The notes: a model not told the origin generated them from the letters alone. Shown: positions 25,910-34,621, counted from the stretch's first letter. The stretch is DNA of 55,978 bases from JAGWBG01 sp034421095 (GCA_034421095.1 DAOUKR010000034.1:1-55978), one strand, 5' to 3'. Translations and numbers: made by a program.

Positions 25910-26799
25910 GGTTGTCTTCCTCCAGTTGGACTTGGTGCTCTCGACTCCAATAGCCTGGGCTGGGTAATCTCATCATCGGCCCCATTCTTATAGACGAACA
26001 TTGGACTGATGTCACCGGCAACATCCACCAGACGCTTCGCTATAAGCTCCACATACTCTTGCTCACGCTCACAGCCAATGAAATTGCGTCCCATTCCAAG
26101 AGCAGCAACCCCGGTCGCACCTGAACCCGCGAATGGGTCAAATACTATATCCCCAGGATTCGTGCTCGCGCGGAGGCAACGCTCGATCAGAGCAACAGGC
26201 TTTTGAGTGGGATGCTTGCCATGTTTTTTTTCGTCTCGTCCAGGAGGTGGAAACTGCCAGACGTTTTTCATCTGCTTTCCACCGTTCTCTTCTCGCATCT
26301 GCTCATATTGGAAGGTATGACGGTGTTTGCTGCCCTTCTTGGCGTTGGTTGCCCATAAGATCGTTTCTGTCGAATGGGTGAAACAACGACAGCCCAAATT
26401 AGGAGGGGGATTAGGCTTCTGCCAGATGATGTCGTTGAGAATTCGATAACCTATCTGTAGCATAGCCATACCTACGCTAAGATACACATGCAACGTACCG
26501 GTAACCCAGATTGTGCCTCCAGGTTTCAAAATACGGTAACACTCGGATAGCCATGAGACATTGAACTCATGGTCGTTTTCAAACCCTTTGCTTCTATCCC
26601 ACTCTCCTTTATTAACCTGTACCATCCGACCCGCAACGCATGTAATACCATCGTTAGATAAGAAGTAGGGTGGGTCAGTCCAAATACAGTCCACGCTATC
26701 AGTGGGCATGGAAGCCATGGCCTCTAGGCCATCCCCGTGGTAGAGGTACGAATGACCATCTTCCGACCGCCAGACAACCTTTTCAGCTAAATCCGTCAT
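25906..26799 (-). CDS. Beta-class DNA methyltransferase (probable N6-adenine)
   Basis: 297 aa. Motif order of beta-class enzymes: catalytic DPPY at 42-45 (TDPPYFLSNDG), then SAM-binding FDPFAGSGATG near residue 217, preceded by HPTQKPVALI. The MVQVNKGEWDRSKGF stretch after DPPY is characteristic of the DpnA/HinfI-like group, which methylates adenine; GATC or GANTC targets are common in that group, so specificity is a guess. ATG with GGAGG 7 nt upstream. Serves as the protective partner of the MutH-like and HNH nucleases encoded downstream. Confidence 0.88.
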   Translation of the reverse strand: MTDLAEKVVWRSEDGHSYLYHGDGLEAMASMPTDSVDCIWTDPPYFLSNDGITCVAGRMVQVNKGEWDRSKGFENDHEFNVSWLSECYRILKPGGTIWVTGTLHVYLSVGMAMLQIGYRILNDIIWQKPNPPPNLGCRCFTHSTETILWATNAKKGSKHRHTFQYEQMREENGGKQMKNVWQFPPPGRDEKKHGKHPTQKPVALIERCLRASTNPGDIVFDPFAGSGATGVAALGMGRNFIGCEREQEYVELIAKRLVDVAGDISPMFVYKNGADDEITQPRLLESRAPSPTGGRQP

Positions 26800-26948
26800 C
26801 GCGTTGCCTCCATGAGTTTCAATCCCCCACCCCTCCTGGAGAACCTAAGTCCCACCGGATCCTACCATATTTCAGAACAGTGTTCTAGGGGCCGGTACTG
26901 CACTGGGCAATCGTATCAGAAGTAACGCCCTCCGAATTCCGGCTCATC

Positions 26949-27464
26949 TCAGCCCAGCAATTCGCTTATCTTGTCCGGGTTGAATTCCGTACTCTCTACT
27001 TCGCTCAAATACTCGGAGAAACCAAGGCTGGTGAGTCCAACGAATGTAGCCCAGCCATATAGCAATCCTATTAGCTCAAGAGCACTTATACCTTGCACAC
27101 TTTCCCGTCCGTTTGGGCCATCGTCTAATAGAAGCTCACCGTTCTCTTCGATAACCTTTAGTGTAACGTCGTCACCAAGAAAATATCGTATCTCCGAATC
27201 TATCTCTTCAAGGGACATCACGTGATCCGCATGGATGCCCCGGCCTTCCAGGAAGGTTGTGCAAAGAAGTTCAAAGTAAAGCTCGTCTTCATCTACAAAC
27301 CGCACTGAGTTGACAAATATCCGGTTCATTCCCTGGGCCTTAGCCATTCGACGGGATTCGGCAACTGCCCTACCACTGCTGGAAGCGGCCACTGTGAAAT
27401 TTATGCTCTGCCCATTGTAAGTAGCTAAGACCTTGTAATGTTCTACTTCAACTCTCCCTGACAT
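26949..27464 (-). CDS. Unknown protein at the head of the restriction island
   Basis: 171 aa, not recognised. Acidic, with a beta-rich start (YKVLATYNGQSINFTVAA), a charged middle and a hydrophobic helix near 128-142 (ALELIGLLYGWATFVGL). It directly follows a near-perfect promoter whose spacer is a 24-bp palindrome (27531-27559), and precedes the methyltransferase by 149 bp. It may be a controller or immunity-type protein of the island, but nothing in the sequence proves it. Confidence 0.55.
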   Translation of the reverse strand: MSGRVEVEHYKVLATYNGQSINFTVAASSSGRAVAESRRMAKAQGMNRIFVNSVRFVDEDELYFELLCTTFLEGRGIHADHVMSLEEIDSEIRYFLGDDVTLKVIEENGELLLDDGPNGRESVQGISALELIGLLYGWATFVGLTSLGFSEYLSEVESTEFNPDKISELLG

Positions 27465-27530
27465 ATCAGGCCCCCCCTTGGCGACCGAACCCGCACAAGC
27501 TAACTGGTCGCCTCATCTATCGACTATTTT

Positions 27531-27554
27531 AATATATGCGTTATCGCATATATT
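27531..27554. promoter_or_regulatory. Operator palindrome inside the island promoter
   Basis: Arms AATATATGCG and CGCATATATT are exact reverse complements separated by TTAT. The palindrome fills the space between the -35 and -10 of the minus-strand promoter, so a bound dimer would exclude RNA polymerase. The adjacent HTH gene (27556-27774) is an obvious candidate for the regulator. Confidence 0.65.
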
Positions 27555-27559
27555 GTCAA
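27531..27559 (-). promoter_or_regulatory. Promoter of the restriction-modification island
   Basis: Minus strand TTGACA (27559-27554, perfect), 17-bp spacer, TATATT (27536-27531). The -35 overlaps the stop codon of the HTH gene. Predicted start near 27524, leader about 60 nt. Confidence 0.7.
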
Positions 27560-27774
27560 GTGCCTGATTGCCTTTTTCTGCCCGGCTTTGGGTTTTTCGC
27601 CAGGTATTGGGAGATGGCTTCCGGAGTAGTCACATAATTGCGTCCTATTTTCCAGCCTGATAGTAGCCCATTGACGACTAAGTATCGCAAGTGGCCTGTG
27701 CTGTAACCGCTGAGGTGAGCAGCTTCACTTAGGGGAATAAGATTCCCTCCTTCAGACTGGACAGAGGAATCCAT
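27556..27774 (-). CDS. Excisionase-type helix-turn-helix protein
   Basis: 72 aa. HTH_17/MerR-like domain: IPLSEAAHLSGYSTGHLRYLVVNGLLSGWKIG is a typical winged-helix excisionase fold, followed by a basic tail (KPGRKRQ). The start has AGGGGG 7 nt before ATG. The gene sits between the F420 reductase gene (15-bp gap upstream) and the promoter/palindrome of the restriction island, which it may control. Excisionase-like proteins also mark mobile elements, in line with a transferred island; no integrase is visible here. Confidence 0.72.
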   Translation of the reverse strand: MDSSVQSEGGNLIPLSEAAHLSGYSTGHLRYLVVNGLLSGWKIGRNYVTTPEAISQYLAKNPKPGRKRQSGT

Positions 27775-27789
27775 GGCTAATCCCCTACC

Positions 27790-28434
27790 CTAAATCCCCA
27801 CAATCTTTATCATGGAGTGGGCCTTGTAGATGCGGTTGATGTTGAGGAGCAGGGCCGTGAAGTCTTCCACATACTTTGCGTTCTCCAGGCCGCCGCCGTC
27901 CACCGGCCGGAGGTCTCGTATCTTTCTCACCAGCTCCATCACCTGCTCCTTTGGCTCACGGTGGTCCGAGCACACCACCACGTCCCCCTCCATCACCCGG
28001 TCGGGAATAATCAGGTCGGCGGCGCTTATGTTCTGGAAGGCGGCGACCACAAAGGAGTCCGGGAGAAGCTGCTGGGCCTGCATGGCGGCGGAGCCTTCCT
28101 CGACGGAGATGGCGCTGGCCCTGCCCCTGGTGACGGACAGGGGGGCAACCACGTCCACCACCACCTTCCCGGCGAGGTCGCCCGCCACCTGCTCCAGGAT
28201 GGGTCTCTGGCCCTCGTAGGGCGTGGTGATGAACGCTACGTCCCCGCGCTGAGCAGCCACGGCGTTCACGTCTCCCGATATGACCGCTCCGGGCGCGAGT
28301 TCCTTCAGAGAGTCGGCAGCATCCTGCGCCCTGGTCGCGTCCCGGGAGCCTATGATAATCTCCTCGCCCGCGAGGGCCAGACGCAGGGCCAGACCCTTAC
28401 CCTCGGGCCCGGTTCCTCCAAGAAAGGCCAGCAT
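27790..28434 (-). CDS. npdG: NADPH-dependent F420 reductase
   Basis: 214 aa. Rossmann start FLGGTGPEGKGLALRLALAG, then IIGSRDATRAQDAA, VVVDVVAPLSV and a C-terminal FTALLLNINRIYK helix, matching the Fno/NpdG family (TIGR01915 type). It moves hydride between NADPH and coenzyme F420, supplying F420H2 to the luciferase-like oxidoreductases in this window. I start at ATG 28434 because AAGGAGG lies 5 nt upstream; the GTG at 28449 would place the ribosome site inside the gene. This gene is good evidence that the host makes F420. Confidence 0.88.
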   Translation of the reverse strand: MLAFLGGTGPEGKGLALRLALAGEEIIIGSRDATRAQDAADSLKELAPGAVISGDVNAVAAQRGDVAFITTPYEGQRPILEQVAGDLAGKVVVDVVAPLSVTRGRASAISVEEGSAAMQAQQLLPDSFVVAAFQNISAADLIIPDRVMEGDVVVCSDHREPKEQVMELVRKIRDLRPVDGGGLENAKYVEDFTALLLNINRIYKAHSMIKIVGI

Positions 28435-28515
28435 GTGTACCTCCTTCACTCAAAAGCATATTCGCATACTTGCCTATACGCGAATGAAGAACTAAATCCC
28501 GGCAGCTTGTCTACC

Positions 28516-28580
28516 GTCATACCCGCGAAGGCGGGTATCCACATCCCCGGCCTCTGGATTCCCGTTTTCACGGGAATGAC
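28516..28580. repeat. Dispersed hairpin repeat, GTCATACCCGCGAAGGCGGG type
   Basis: GTCATACCCGCGAAGGCGGGTAT followed by an inverted CCCGTTTTCACGGGAATGAC. Two nested stems, one being CCCGC-GAAG-GCGGG. Occupies part of the divergent gap between the F420 reductase and purF genes. Confidence 0.6.
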
Positions 28581-28667
28581 GAATAGGACTGCTCAAGGTG
28601 CTTATTCACGTATCGGTAATTGTCCCCCTAATATAACCATCTTGCGCCAATTTATCAAAGGTATCCA

Positions 28668-28696
28668 TTGACCGGAGTTGGGCCGGGGGTTATAAT
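28668..28696 (+). promoter_or_regulatory. Strong sigma-A promoter of purF
   Basis: TTGACC (28668-28673), 17-bp spacer, perfect TATAAT (28691-28696). The predicted start coincides with the GTG start codon at 28703, so the message would be leaderless. Confidence 0.75.
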
Positions 28697-28702
28697 CCCG
28701 GT

Positions 28703-30151
28703 GTGAGCACGACGGCTGGCCTCCCACAGCCCGGAATGCACGACCGCCCGAGAGAGGAATGCGGGGTGGTTGGGGTATATGCGCCGCAGGGAGACGCCAG
28801 CCGTATCGCCTTCTTCGGCCTCTTTGCCCTTCAACACCGGGGACAGGAAAGCGCAGGCATTGCCGCCTCCGACGGTACGTCCCTGAGAAACCACTCCGAC
28901 ATGGGCCTCATTGCCCAGGTATTCCGGGAGGAAGAGCTTCAACCCCTGTCTGGCATCATGGCTATAGGCCACACCCGCTACTCCACCCTCGGGTCCAGCA
29001 AGGCCTCCAACGCCCAGCCCTTTCTGGTCAAGGGCGTTCATGGAGAGTTGGCCCTGGGACACAACGGCAACGTGATTAACGCCCCCCAACTGAAAGGGGA
29101 GTTAAAGGAACAGTGGGGCTGCGATTTCACGTCCACCACCGACTCGGAGGTCATGGCCTATCTCCTTGCCAACGCCCCCGGAACGACCTGGGAGGAGCGC
29201 ATCTCCCATTGTATGCGCACCCTTCAGGGCGCTTTCTCCGCCGTGGCCCTCGCCCCCGACACCCTCATGGGCATACGCGACCCCCTTGGTGTAAGGCCCC
29301 TGTGCATGGGCAAGCTCGGCGAGGGATGGGTCATTGCCTCGGAGAGCTGCGCCCTGGACCACCTGGGGGCCACCTTCCTGCGGGAGCTGGAGCCGGGGGA
29401 GACGGTGCTGATAGACGGCAATGGCCCCAGGTCTTTCATCTGGCCGGGAGTGGAAGGGCGCAGGGCACTCTGTGTGTTCGAGCTTATATACTTCGCTCGC
29501 CCCGACAGTACGTTGGACAGCAATCTGGTCTACACCACCCGCCGGGCCATGGGCGCCCAGCTTGCCAGGGAACACCCGGTGGAGGCGGACGTGGTTATAG
29601 GCATACCTGACTCGGCCACCGCCGCCGCCGTGGGCTATGCCCAGGAGTCGGCCATACCCTACAGCGACGGGTTGGTGAAAAACCGGTATGTGGGCCGGAC
29701 CTTCATCGAACCTGACCAGAGGTTGCGGGACCTGGGGGTCAGGACCAAGTTCAACCCTCTCCCGGAGGTCGTCAGCGGGAAGCGGGTGGTGGTGGTGGAT
29801 GACAGCATCGTGCGTGGCACCACAATACCCCACGTGATTGGCCTGCTTCGCAAGGCGGGAGCTTTGCAAGTGCACATGCGTGTATGCGCTCCGCCCATAC
29901 GTCATCCCTGCCATCTGGGAGTAGACATGCCCACCCGTCAAGAGCTTATAGCCGCCAACAAGAGCGAGGATGAAATTCAGAGCTTCATTGGCGCCGACTC
30001 CCTTGGGTATCTAAGCGTGGGCGGCCTGCTGAAGGCGGTGGGTGGGTCCAGGGGCGGGTTCTGCGATGCCTGCTTCACCGGCAATTACCCCATACCTGTC
30101 CAGCTGGAGATGGACAAGCTGGTGCTGGAACACCCTCAGTCCTCCTTCTAG
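28703..30151 (+). CDS. purF: Amidophosphoribosyltransferase
   Basis: 482 aa. Catalyses the first step of purine synthesis: PRPP plus glutamine to phosphoribosylamine. A short propeptide precedes the N-terminal nucleophile Cys of the glutaminase domain (EECGVVGVYAPQGDASR, with the HRGQESAGIA block after it). The PRPP site is VVVVDDSIVRGTT in the C-terminal half. The chosen GTG start gives an 18-residue propeptide before Cys; ATG 28736 would shorten it to seven. Heads the purF-purM-purH cluster. Confidence 0.96.
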   Translation: MSTTAGLPQPGMHDRPREECGVVGVYAPQGDASRIAFFGLFALQHRGQESAGIAASDGTSLRNHSDMGLIAQVFREEELQPLSGIMAIGHTRYSTLGSSKASNAQPFLVKGVHGELALGHNGNVINAPQLKGELKEQWGCDFTSTTDSEVMAYLLANAPGTTWEERISHCMRTLQGAFSAVALAPDTLMGIRDPLGVRPLCMGKLGEGWVIASESCALDHLGATFLRELEPGETVLIDGNGPRSFIWPGVEGRRALCVFELIYFARPDSTLDSNLVYTTRRAMGAQLAREHPVEADVVIGIPDSATAAAVGYAQESAIPYSDGLVKNRYVGRTFIEPDQRLRDLGVRTKFNPLPEVVSGKRVVVVDDSIVRGTTIPHVIGLLRKAGALQVHMRVCAPPIRHPCHLGVDMPTRQELIAANKSEDEIQSFIGADSLGYLSVGGLLKAVGGSRGGFCDACFTGNYPIPVQLEMDKLVLEHPQSSF

Positions 30152-30190
30152 GTAACCTGGTTACTCAGCCCTTTTCGCCCGCAGCGTTCC

Positions 30191-30219
30191 TTGACGCAGG
30201 ACTCCCTTGATGCTATAAC
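30191..30219 (+). promoter_or_regulatory. Internal promoter of purM-purH
   Basis: TTGACG (30191-30196), 17-bp spacer, TATAAC (30214-30219), giving a start near 30226 and a leader of about 22 nt. It rules out the TTG at 30191 as the purM start codon. Confidence 0.6.
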
Positions 30220-30247
30220 CCTCTTGTCATTTCCGGGAGGGCAAACC

Positions 30248-31270
30248 ATGTCCCATGAGACATATCGTTCAGCAGGTGTTGACCGTGCTGCCTTTGAGGG
30301 CATAAGGGAGAAAATAGGCGCTTTCTCGAGAATTACCCACGGCCCCCAGGTCGTCAGCACCGTGGGAGGCTTCGCCGGGATGTACCGGCTGGAGGGCTAC
30401 AGAGAGCCTGTGCTGGTGTCCAGCATTGACAACGTGGGCACCAAGCTGAAGATAGGCTCCATGCTGGGACACTACGAGTCTCTGGGCGTAGACCTGGTGA
30501 ACCTGAACGTCAACGATATTCTCACCCAGGGGGCCAGACCCCTGTTCTTTCTGGACTACATCTCCATGGACAGCCCGGAGCCCCAGATGATGGAGGCTTT
30601 GTTGCGGGGCATGGCGTGGGCGTGTCGGGAAGCGGGCTGCGCTCTCATAGGTGGCGAGACCGCCCAGACCCCGGGCGTCTACGTGGAGAATGCCTTTGAC
30701 CTGGTGGGGTTTGTGGTTGGGGCCGTGGAGCGGGAGTCCATCATAGACGGCTCGGCCATCAGGGAGGGGGACGCTCTCCTGGGAATACCCTCCAGCGGTG
30801 TGCATACCAACGGCTTCTCCCTGGTACGGCATATTTTCAAGCTGGAGGAAGATAGGTCGACCCTCTACCGCCGTTACGATGACCTCAACCACACCATAGG
30901 CGAGGAGTTGCTGATTCCCCACAGGTGCTATTATCCCCTGCTGGAGCCGGTGCTTCCCATGATAAAGGGCATGGCCCATATCACCGGCGGCGGCTTGGAG
31001 GGCAACGTTCCCAGGGTGCTGCCGGATGGCCTCGCCGCGCGGTTCCGCCTGGGCTCCTGGGATGTTAACCCCATCTTCAACATCATCCAGAAGGAAGGCA
31101 ACGTGGAGTGGGACGAGATGTTCCGGGTCTTCAACATGGGCCTTGGCATGGTCCTGGCCTGCGGCCCGGAGGCGGTGGGCGACCTGCAAAGCGCCCTTCC
31201 CGACGCCCGAATAGTTGGAGAGGTGAGCCGTCAGGTCGGCGATGATCAGGTGGTGATTGAGGCAGGGTGA
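30248..31270 (+). CDS. purM: Phosphoribosylformylglycinamidine cyclo-ligase (AIR synthetase)
   Basis: 340 aa from ATG 30248, whose GGGAGGG ribosome site is 6-7 nt upstream and whose promoter is at 30191-30219. Family motifs are SIDNVGTKLKIG, VNLNVNDIL, GARPLFFLDYI, SGVHTNGFSLVR and ITGGGLEGNVPRVLP. Converts FGAM to AIR with ATP in the purine pathway. The in-frame TTG at 30191 would add 19 residues but overlaps the promoter and is rejected. Confidence 0.96.
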   Translation: MSHETYRSAGVDRAAFEGIREKIGAFSRITHGPQVVSTVGGFAGMYRLEGYREPVLVSSIDNVGTKLKIGSMLGHYESLGVDLVNLNVNDILTQGARPLFFLDYISMDSPEPQMMEALLRGMAWACREAGCALIGGETAQTPGVYVENAFDLVGFVVGAVERESIIDGSAIREGDALLGIPSSGVHTNGFSLVRHIFKLEEDRSTLYRRYDDLNHTIGEELLIPHRCYYPLLEPVLPMIKGMAHITGGGLEGNVPRVLPDGLAARFRLGSWDVNPIFNIIQKEGNVEWDEMFRVFNMGLGMVLACGPEAVGDLQSALPDARIVGEVSRQVGDDQVVIEAG

Positions 31271-31317
31271 GACGTTGCTAGTAGAGATTTTATTGCATAT
31301 CTGCCAGGAGAGAGTTT

Positions 31318-32847
31318 ATGAAAGCTCTTATCAGTGTTTACGACAAGACGGGGGTTGCTGAGTTCGCCCGGCTGCTGCATGAGGCGGGGGTTGACCTGGT
31401 AAGCACAGGCGGCACTCATCGGACCCTGTCCCAGGACGAGGGCCTTCCAGTACGGCAGGTCTCGGACCTGACCGGGTTCCCCGAAATCCTGGATGGTCGG
31501 GTCAAGACACTGCACCCCCGTATCCACGGCGGCCTTCTGGCCCGCCGGGACACACCGGAGCACATGGAAGAGTTGGGCAGGCAGGAAATCGAGACTATAG
31601 ACGTGGTGGTGGTAAACCTGTACCCCTTCGTGGACACAATCAGCAAGCCCAACGTCAGCCTTGACGACGCCCTGGAGAACATAGACATTGGCGGCCCCAC
31701 ACTGCTGAGGGCCGGGGCCAAGAACTTCCCCTCCGTCACCGTGGTGGTGGACCCGGCCGACTACGGTTGGGTCGCCGAGAGGCTCGCAGATTCGGGGCCC
31801 AGCATGGAGGAGCGCCGCCACCTGGCCTACAAAGCATTTCACCACGTCTCCCAGTACGACACGGCCGTGGCCCAATACCTCTATCAGGGGGAGGACGAGG
31901 GGTTGCCCCAGGAGTTGAGCCTCACCTATCGGAAGCTGAGCGAGTTGCGCTACGGCGAGAACCCCCACCAGAGCGGAGCTCTCTACGTGCCCTCAACCGG
32001 GGGGAGTGGCGGGATTGCGGGAGCACGGCAGCTTCACGGTCGGGAGCTTTCCTTCAATAACCTGCTGGACGCCGAGGCCGCCTGGCGCACGGTGACGGAT
32101 TTTGAAGGTACGGCGGTGGTAGTAATCAAGCACACCAACCCGTGCGGTCTGGCTTCCCATTCCGACCAGGCGGAAGCCTACCGCAGGGCCTACTCCGGGG
32201 ACACGGTGTCGGCCTTCGGTGGAATCGTCGGATTTAACCGTACCCTCACCGCCGCCGCTGCCCAGGAGATGAGCGGGGTGTTCTACGAGGTAGTGGTGGC
32301 ACCGGACTACGAGCCGGAGGCCCTGGAAATTCTTCAGAAACGTCGCAATACGAGGGTGCTGGCGGTGCCGTCGGTACAAGACGAGGGAGGAGCATACGAC
32401 CTCCGACCCTTGAGTGGCGGACTGCTGGTGCAGACGAGGGACGTTATAGACGAGGACCCCGCTTCCTGGCAGACGGTAACCGAGCGAGCACCGACCCATG
32501 AGGAGCTTGGAGACCTGGCCTTCGCATGGAAGGCGGTGAAGCACATAAAGTCCAACGCCATAGTTCTCGCCAAGGACAACACCCTCCTTGGCATGGGGGC
32601 GGGCCAGCCCAATCGAGTCGTCAGCGTACACCTTGCCCTTCGCATCGCAGGGGAGAGGGCCAGGGGCAGCGTGCTGGCATCCGATGCCTTCTTCCCATTC
32701 CCTGATAACATAGAGTTGGCCGCCGAGGGCGGAGTGACCGCCATAGCACAGCCCGGAGGCTCGATCAGAGATGAGGAAGTGATAGCCGAGGCAAACAAGC
32801 ACAACATAGCCATGGTGGTCACCGGCGTAAGACATTTCAAGCACTAG
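31318..32847 (+). CDS. purH: Bifunctional AICAR transformylase / IMP cyclohydrolase
   Basis: 509 aa. The N-terminal MGS-like IMP cyclohydrolase domain has STGGTHRTL and VKTLHPRIHGGLLARR. The C-terminal transformylase domain has VVIKHTNPCGLASH, SAFGGIVGFN and IVLAKDNTLLGMGAGQ. Performs the last two steps to IMP with 10-formyl-THF. Start ATG with GGAGAGAG upstream, 48 bp after purM, same transcript. The set purF, purM and purH is partial; other pur genes lie elsewhere. Confidence 0.97.
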   Translation: MKALISVYDKTGVAEFARLLHEAGVDLVSTGGTHRTLSQDEGLPVRQVSDLTGFPEILDGRVKTLHPRIHGGLLARRDTPEHMEELGRQEIETIDVVVVNLYPFVDTISKPNVSLDDALENIDIGGPTLLRAGAKNFPSVTVVVDPADYGWVAERLADSGPSMEERRHLAYKAFHHVSQYDTAVAQYLYQGEDEGLPQELSLTYRKLSELRYGENPHQSGALYVPSTGGSGGIAGARQLHGRELSFNNLLDAEAAWRTVTDFEGTAVVVIKHTNPCGLASHSDQAEAYRRAYSGDTVSAFGGIVGFNRTLTAAAAQEMSGVFYEVVVAPDYEPEALEILQKRRNTRVLAVPSVQDEGGAYDLRPLSGGLLVQTRDVIDEDPASWQTVTERAPTHEELGDLAFAWKAVKHIKSNAIVLAKDNTLLGMGAGQPNRVVSVHLALRIAGERARGSVLASDAFFPFPDNIELAAEGGVTAIAQPGGSIRDEEVIAEANKHNIAMVVTGVRHFKH

Positions 32848-32905
32848 ACTGGATGAGCTTCTGAGATACCTCCTACGGTATTGTGGCAACTTTTGGAAAG
32901 GCCTT

Positions 32906-33679
32906 GTGACTAAAGGCTTGGTGGGGTTGGAGATGAGGGCTACAGTAGACATAGTCATACCCGTATACAATGAGGAGAAAGACCTTCCTCGCAGTATTGA
33001 TATATTGACCAGGTTCCTGAGGGATAATCTGGAGAACTCCTGGAGCATCATCATCGCTGATAACGGCTCCACGGATAACACCCTTCTCATCGCCGAGATG
33101 CTGTCAAACAAGTATTCCGGGGTGACCTGCGTCCCCATACCCCAGAAAGGAAGGGGCCGCGCCTTGCGCCACGTCTGGATGGAAAGCACCGGGGACATAG
33201 TGAGCTACATGGACGTGGACCTCTCAACGGACCTGAACCACATCCCCGAGCTAATCAAGGCCATTGAAGACGGCTTCCACATAGCCATCGGCAGCCGTCT
33301 TGCCAAGGGCGCTAGGGTGAAAAGGTCTTTGAAACGAGAGTTCATCTCCCGGTCCTATAGCACACTTATCAGGGCTATGTTCTTTACCCCATTCCGGGAC
33401 GCCCAATGTGGATTCAAGGCCCTCAGCCGGGATACCGTCAAGGCCCTGGTGCCCTCGGTAAAGGACAATAACTGGTTTTTCGATTCGGAGTTGCTCATAA
33501 TAGCTAACAGCAGGGGATTTCGCATAAAGGAGATACCCGTCTACTGGGAGGACGACCCCGACAGCCGGGTAAGGATTATCCCGACGGCCTGGGAGGACGT
33601 GAAGGGGCTGCTGCGGCTGCGCTTTGGAGGCATCCCCGACGTGGTCGCACCGGGCTTGGAGAGCCGACGAGATACCTAG
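32906..33679 (+). CDS. Family 2 glycosyltransferase (dolichyl-phosphate glucose synthase-like)
   Basis: 257 aa. GT-A fold start VDIVIPVYNEEKDLPRSI, metal/nucleotide DxD in YMDVDLSTDL, FRDAQCGFKALSR and a WFFDSELLIIA acceptor region resemble ALG5/DPG synthases. These transfer a hexose from a nucleotide sugar to a polyprenyl phosphate at the membrane. No transmembrane helix is evident. GTG at 32906 gives nine more residues than ATG 32933, which has GGGG 6 nt upstream; the latter may be the real start. 58 bp downstream of purH. Confidence 0.87.
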   Translation: MTKGLVGLEMRATVDIVIPVYNEEKDLPRSIDILTRFLRDNLENSWSIIIADNGSTDNTLLIAEMLSNKYSGVTCVPIPQKGRGRALRHVWMESTGDIVSYMDVDLSTDLNHIPELIKAIEDGFHIAIGSRLAKGARVKRSLKREFISRSYSTLIRAMFFTPFRDAQCGFKALSRDTVKALVPSVKDNNWFFDSELLIIANSRGFRIKEIPVYWEDDPDSRVRIIPTAWEDVKGLLRLRFGGIPDVVAPGLESRRDT

Positions 33680-33726
33680 CCCTCTTAAAAGGGGAATTAT
33701 ATGCCTAACTACACAAGGGGTGGGTA

Positions 33727-34458
33727 ATGTCAAAGCGCATGCTGACCGAAGCCGAATGGAGCAAGAACGTTGGTACACCAGCATCTCCGGTATCGTTCAT
33801 ACACGAATATGCAGTGGGCCTACTTTGGGACATGCTGCAAGGCAAAGATACAGCAGTGGTCAAGACAATTGACGGTACTATGTCGGGCAATCTAATTGAG
33901 GGAGTTGATCGGGTGGTCATCCCTGATTCGATGCAGCCCATAGGTGGCTGCATACCGGATTTGGCATTGCTGGACAAAGACTTGCGGCCTGTGCGTGTCA
34001 TCGAAGTAGTGGTATCGTCCCCACCTACGGAAGAGAAATTGAATAAGCTGAAACGGTTGGAACAGCGCGGCATAGAAGTCGTTCAGGTGCCCGTCCGTAA
34101 TGAGGACGAACTCAAAGCATTGGTCTCTTCCGTGCCCAACGGAAGGAAGCCGAAATGGGATTACGAATGGAGTCCGACGGTGTTCGCACAGATGGGCATC
34201 ATCAACATTCCACGACAGCAATACATTAGGGCGGGGCAAAGTAGCGCAGACGGCAAGGTTAAGGAACTGATAACCGCGTTGGTTCAGTGTCAGCCCGAGA
34301 CACGGCGAAAACTAGTGAAGGTCTTGGAAGAACTTGATAGCTTGGAATCGTGTTACCCTCTGTCGCCCACGAATCCCAAGCGTATACCCACATCCGCCAA
34401 TGGGGTCGAAAATGACCAATACGCTGACAAGGGATATGCGGACAGGAACTCGGAATAA
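33727..34458 (+). CDS. Unknown protein, possible nuclease-like fold
   Basis: 243 aa, not recognised. The middle reads IPDLALLDKDLRPVRVIEVV followed by SSPPTEEKLNKLKRLEQ. This Asp ... Glu spacing on adjacent strands, followed by a basic helix, recalls the core of PD-(D/E)xK nucleases or CoiA-like proteins, but Val stands where Lys is expected. The C-terminal 60 residues are low-complexity. Composition is lower in GC than the purine genes before it, suggesting transfer. ATG 33727 follows AAGGGG by about 10 nt. Confidence 0.6.
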   Translation: MSKRMLTEAEWSKNVGTPASPVSFIHEYAVGLLWDMLQGKDTAVVKTIDGTMSGNLIEGVDRVVIPDSMQPIGGCIPDLALLDKDLRPVRVIEVVVSSPPTEEKLNKLKRLEQRGIEVVQVPVRNEDELKALVSSVPNGRKPKWDYEWSPTVFAQMGIINIPRQQYIRAGQSSADGKVKELITALVQCQPETRRKLVKVLEELDSLESCYPLSPTNPKRIPTSANGVENDQYADKGYADRNSE

Positions 34459-34532
34459 CCGAAGTGGTATAAATTGGTATATAATTTCGGTTCCGAACGG
34501 GACTCTATGTCACCCCCTGAGTGCCCCCATAT

Positions 34533-34621
34533 CGTTCCGAGCGCAGCGAGAAATCTAAAGCTGTAGCTTTGTTGAAGCCGCAGAATTTTAGATTCCTCGT
34601 CGCTCCGCTCCGCGGAATGAC
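34533..34621. repeat. Dispersed hairpin repeat, same family as 7602-7708
   Basis: Begins TTCCGAGCGCAGCGAG and ends CCGCGGAATGAC, with the loop GTTGAAGCCGCAGAATTTTA shared almost exactly with the copy at 47209-47309. Fills most of the 34459-34761 gap, in which no gene is seen. Confidence 0.7.

Noticed and set aside
30191..30247. TTG 30191 as the purM start
   Set aside because: TTGACG there is the -35 of a promoter; ATG 30248 has the ribosome site and matches the usual N-terminus.
31993..33198. 401-codon minus-strand ORF across purH and the glycosyltransferase gene
   Set aside because: Crosses two strongly supported genes, has no recognisable domain and no ribosome site.
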